DNA of 64,000 nucleotides from Phallusia mammillata (lineage: Eukaryota > Chordata > Ascidiacea > Phlebobranchia > Ascidiidae), in assembly GCA_003260075.1 (NCBI GenBank), contig QLIY01000136.1, forward strand, positions 137,713-201,712, in the 5' to 3' direction; not shown here. The text below holds more notes on this DNA, generated by a model. It saw only the letters and a list, made by a program, of their open reading frames with translations. It was not told the DNA's origin and searched no databases. Position 1 is the first letter of the stretch.

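Overview
The window looks like one piece of an invertebrate-deuterostome genome, most plausibly an ascidian such as Ciona. It is AT-rich and intron-dense, with introns mostly of 60-600 bp, many small non-autonomous hAT-like elements, strong allelic divergence and an extracellular-matrix type domain repertoire. The species is an inference from general features and cannot be proved here.

Every coding exon I can support is on the minus strand, and at the joins I checked the splice phases fit. The simplest reading is one giant gene whose 5' end lies beyond position 64000 and whose stop codon is at 448-450. Read 5' to 3' (right to left) it encodes: the end of a VWD domain, two post-VWD modules, a cadherin-like sandwich and Cys-rich/EGF repeats (64.0-59.35 kb); an FN3-SEA-FN3 cassette (59.3-57.5 kb); a Thr/Pro/Ala mucin-like array of tiny symmetric exons (57.5-55.3 kb); a second FN3-SEA-FN3 cassette (54.9-53.1 kb); a longer mucin-like array interrupted by an assembly gap (53.0-45.5 kb); EGFs (45.3-42.6 kb); a complete NIDO-AMOP-VWD core (42.5-37.8 kb); the same post-VWD modules and EGFs as at the right edge (37.8-32.9 kb); a third FN3-SEA-FN3 cassette (32.4-29.05 kb); about fourteen further FN3 domains (28.8-13.9 kb); three SEA domains alternating with calcium-binding-type EGFs (13.4-2.0 kb); and final EGFs, one transmembrane helix and a short basic tail (1.5-0.45 kb). 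The architecture recalls MUC4-like NIDO-AMOP-VWD proteins, expanded by module duplication. All six SEA domains keep a G-S-[VI] self-cleavage-type motif, so the product is probably a cell-surface mucin processed into non-covalent subunits.

The assembly needs care. About twenty G or C homopolymers of 10-59 bases occur between 14.7 and 40.9 kb. Most separate two near-identical copies of the same 75-750 bp segment, which I read as unmerged haplotype contig ends. One pair differs by a hAT insertion with a perfect 8-bp target duplication, present in one copy and absent at the exact site in the other. One junction breaks an FN3 exon, one duplicates an exon in a way that would shift the frame, and around 40 kb the NIDO and AMOP exons are out of order. 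Two N gaps lie at 5734-6212 and 49991-50883.

Other content is intronic: seven hAT-like MITEs with 8-bp target duplications or clear terminal inverted repeats, a GGGTCCCC-ended repeat family, a tRNA-like SINE head and hammerhead-ribozyme-like motifs. No prokaryotic features, CRISPR arrays or rRNA were seen.
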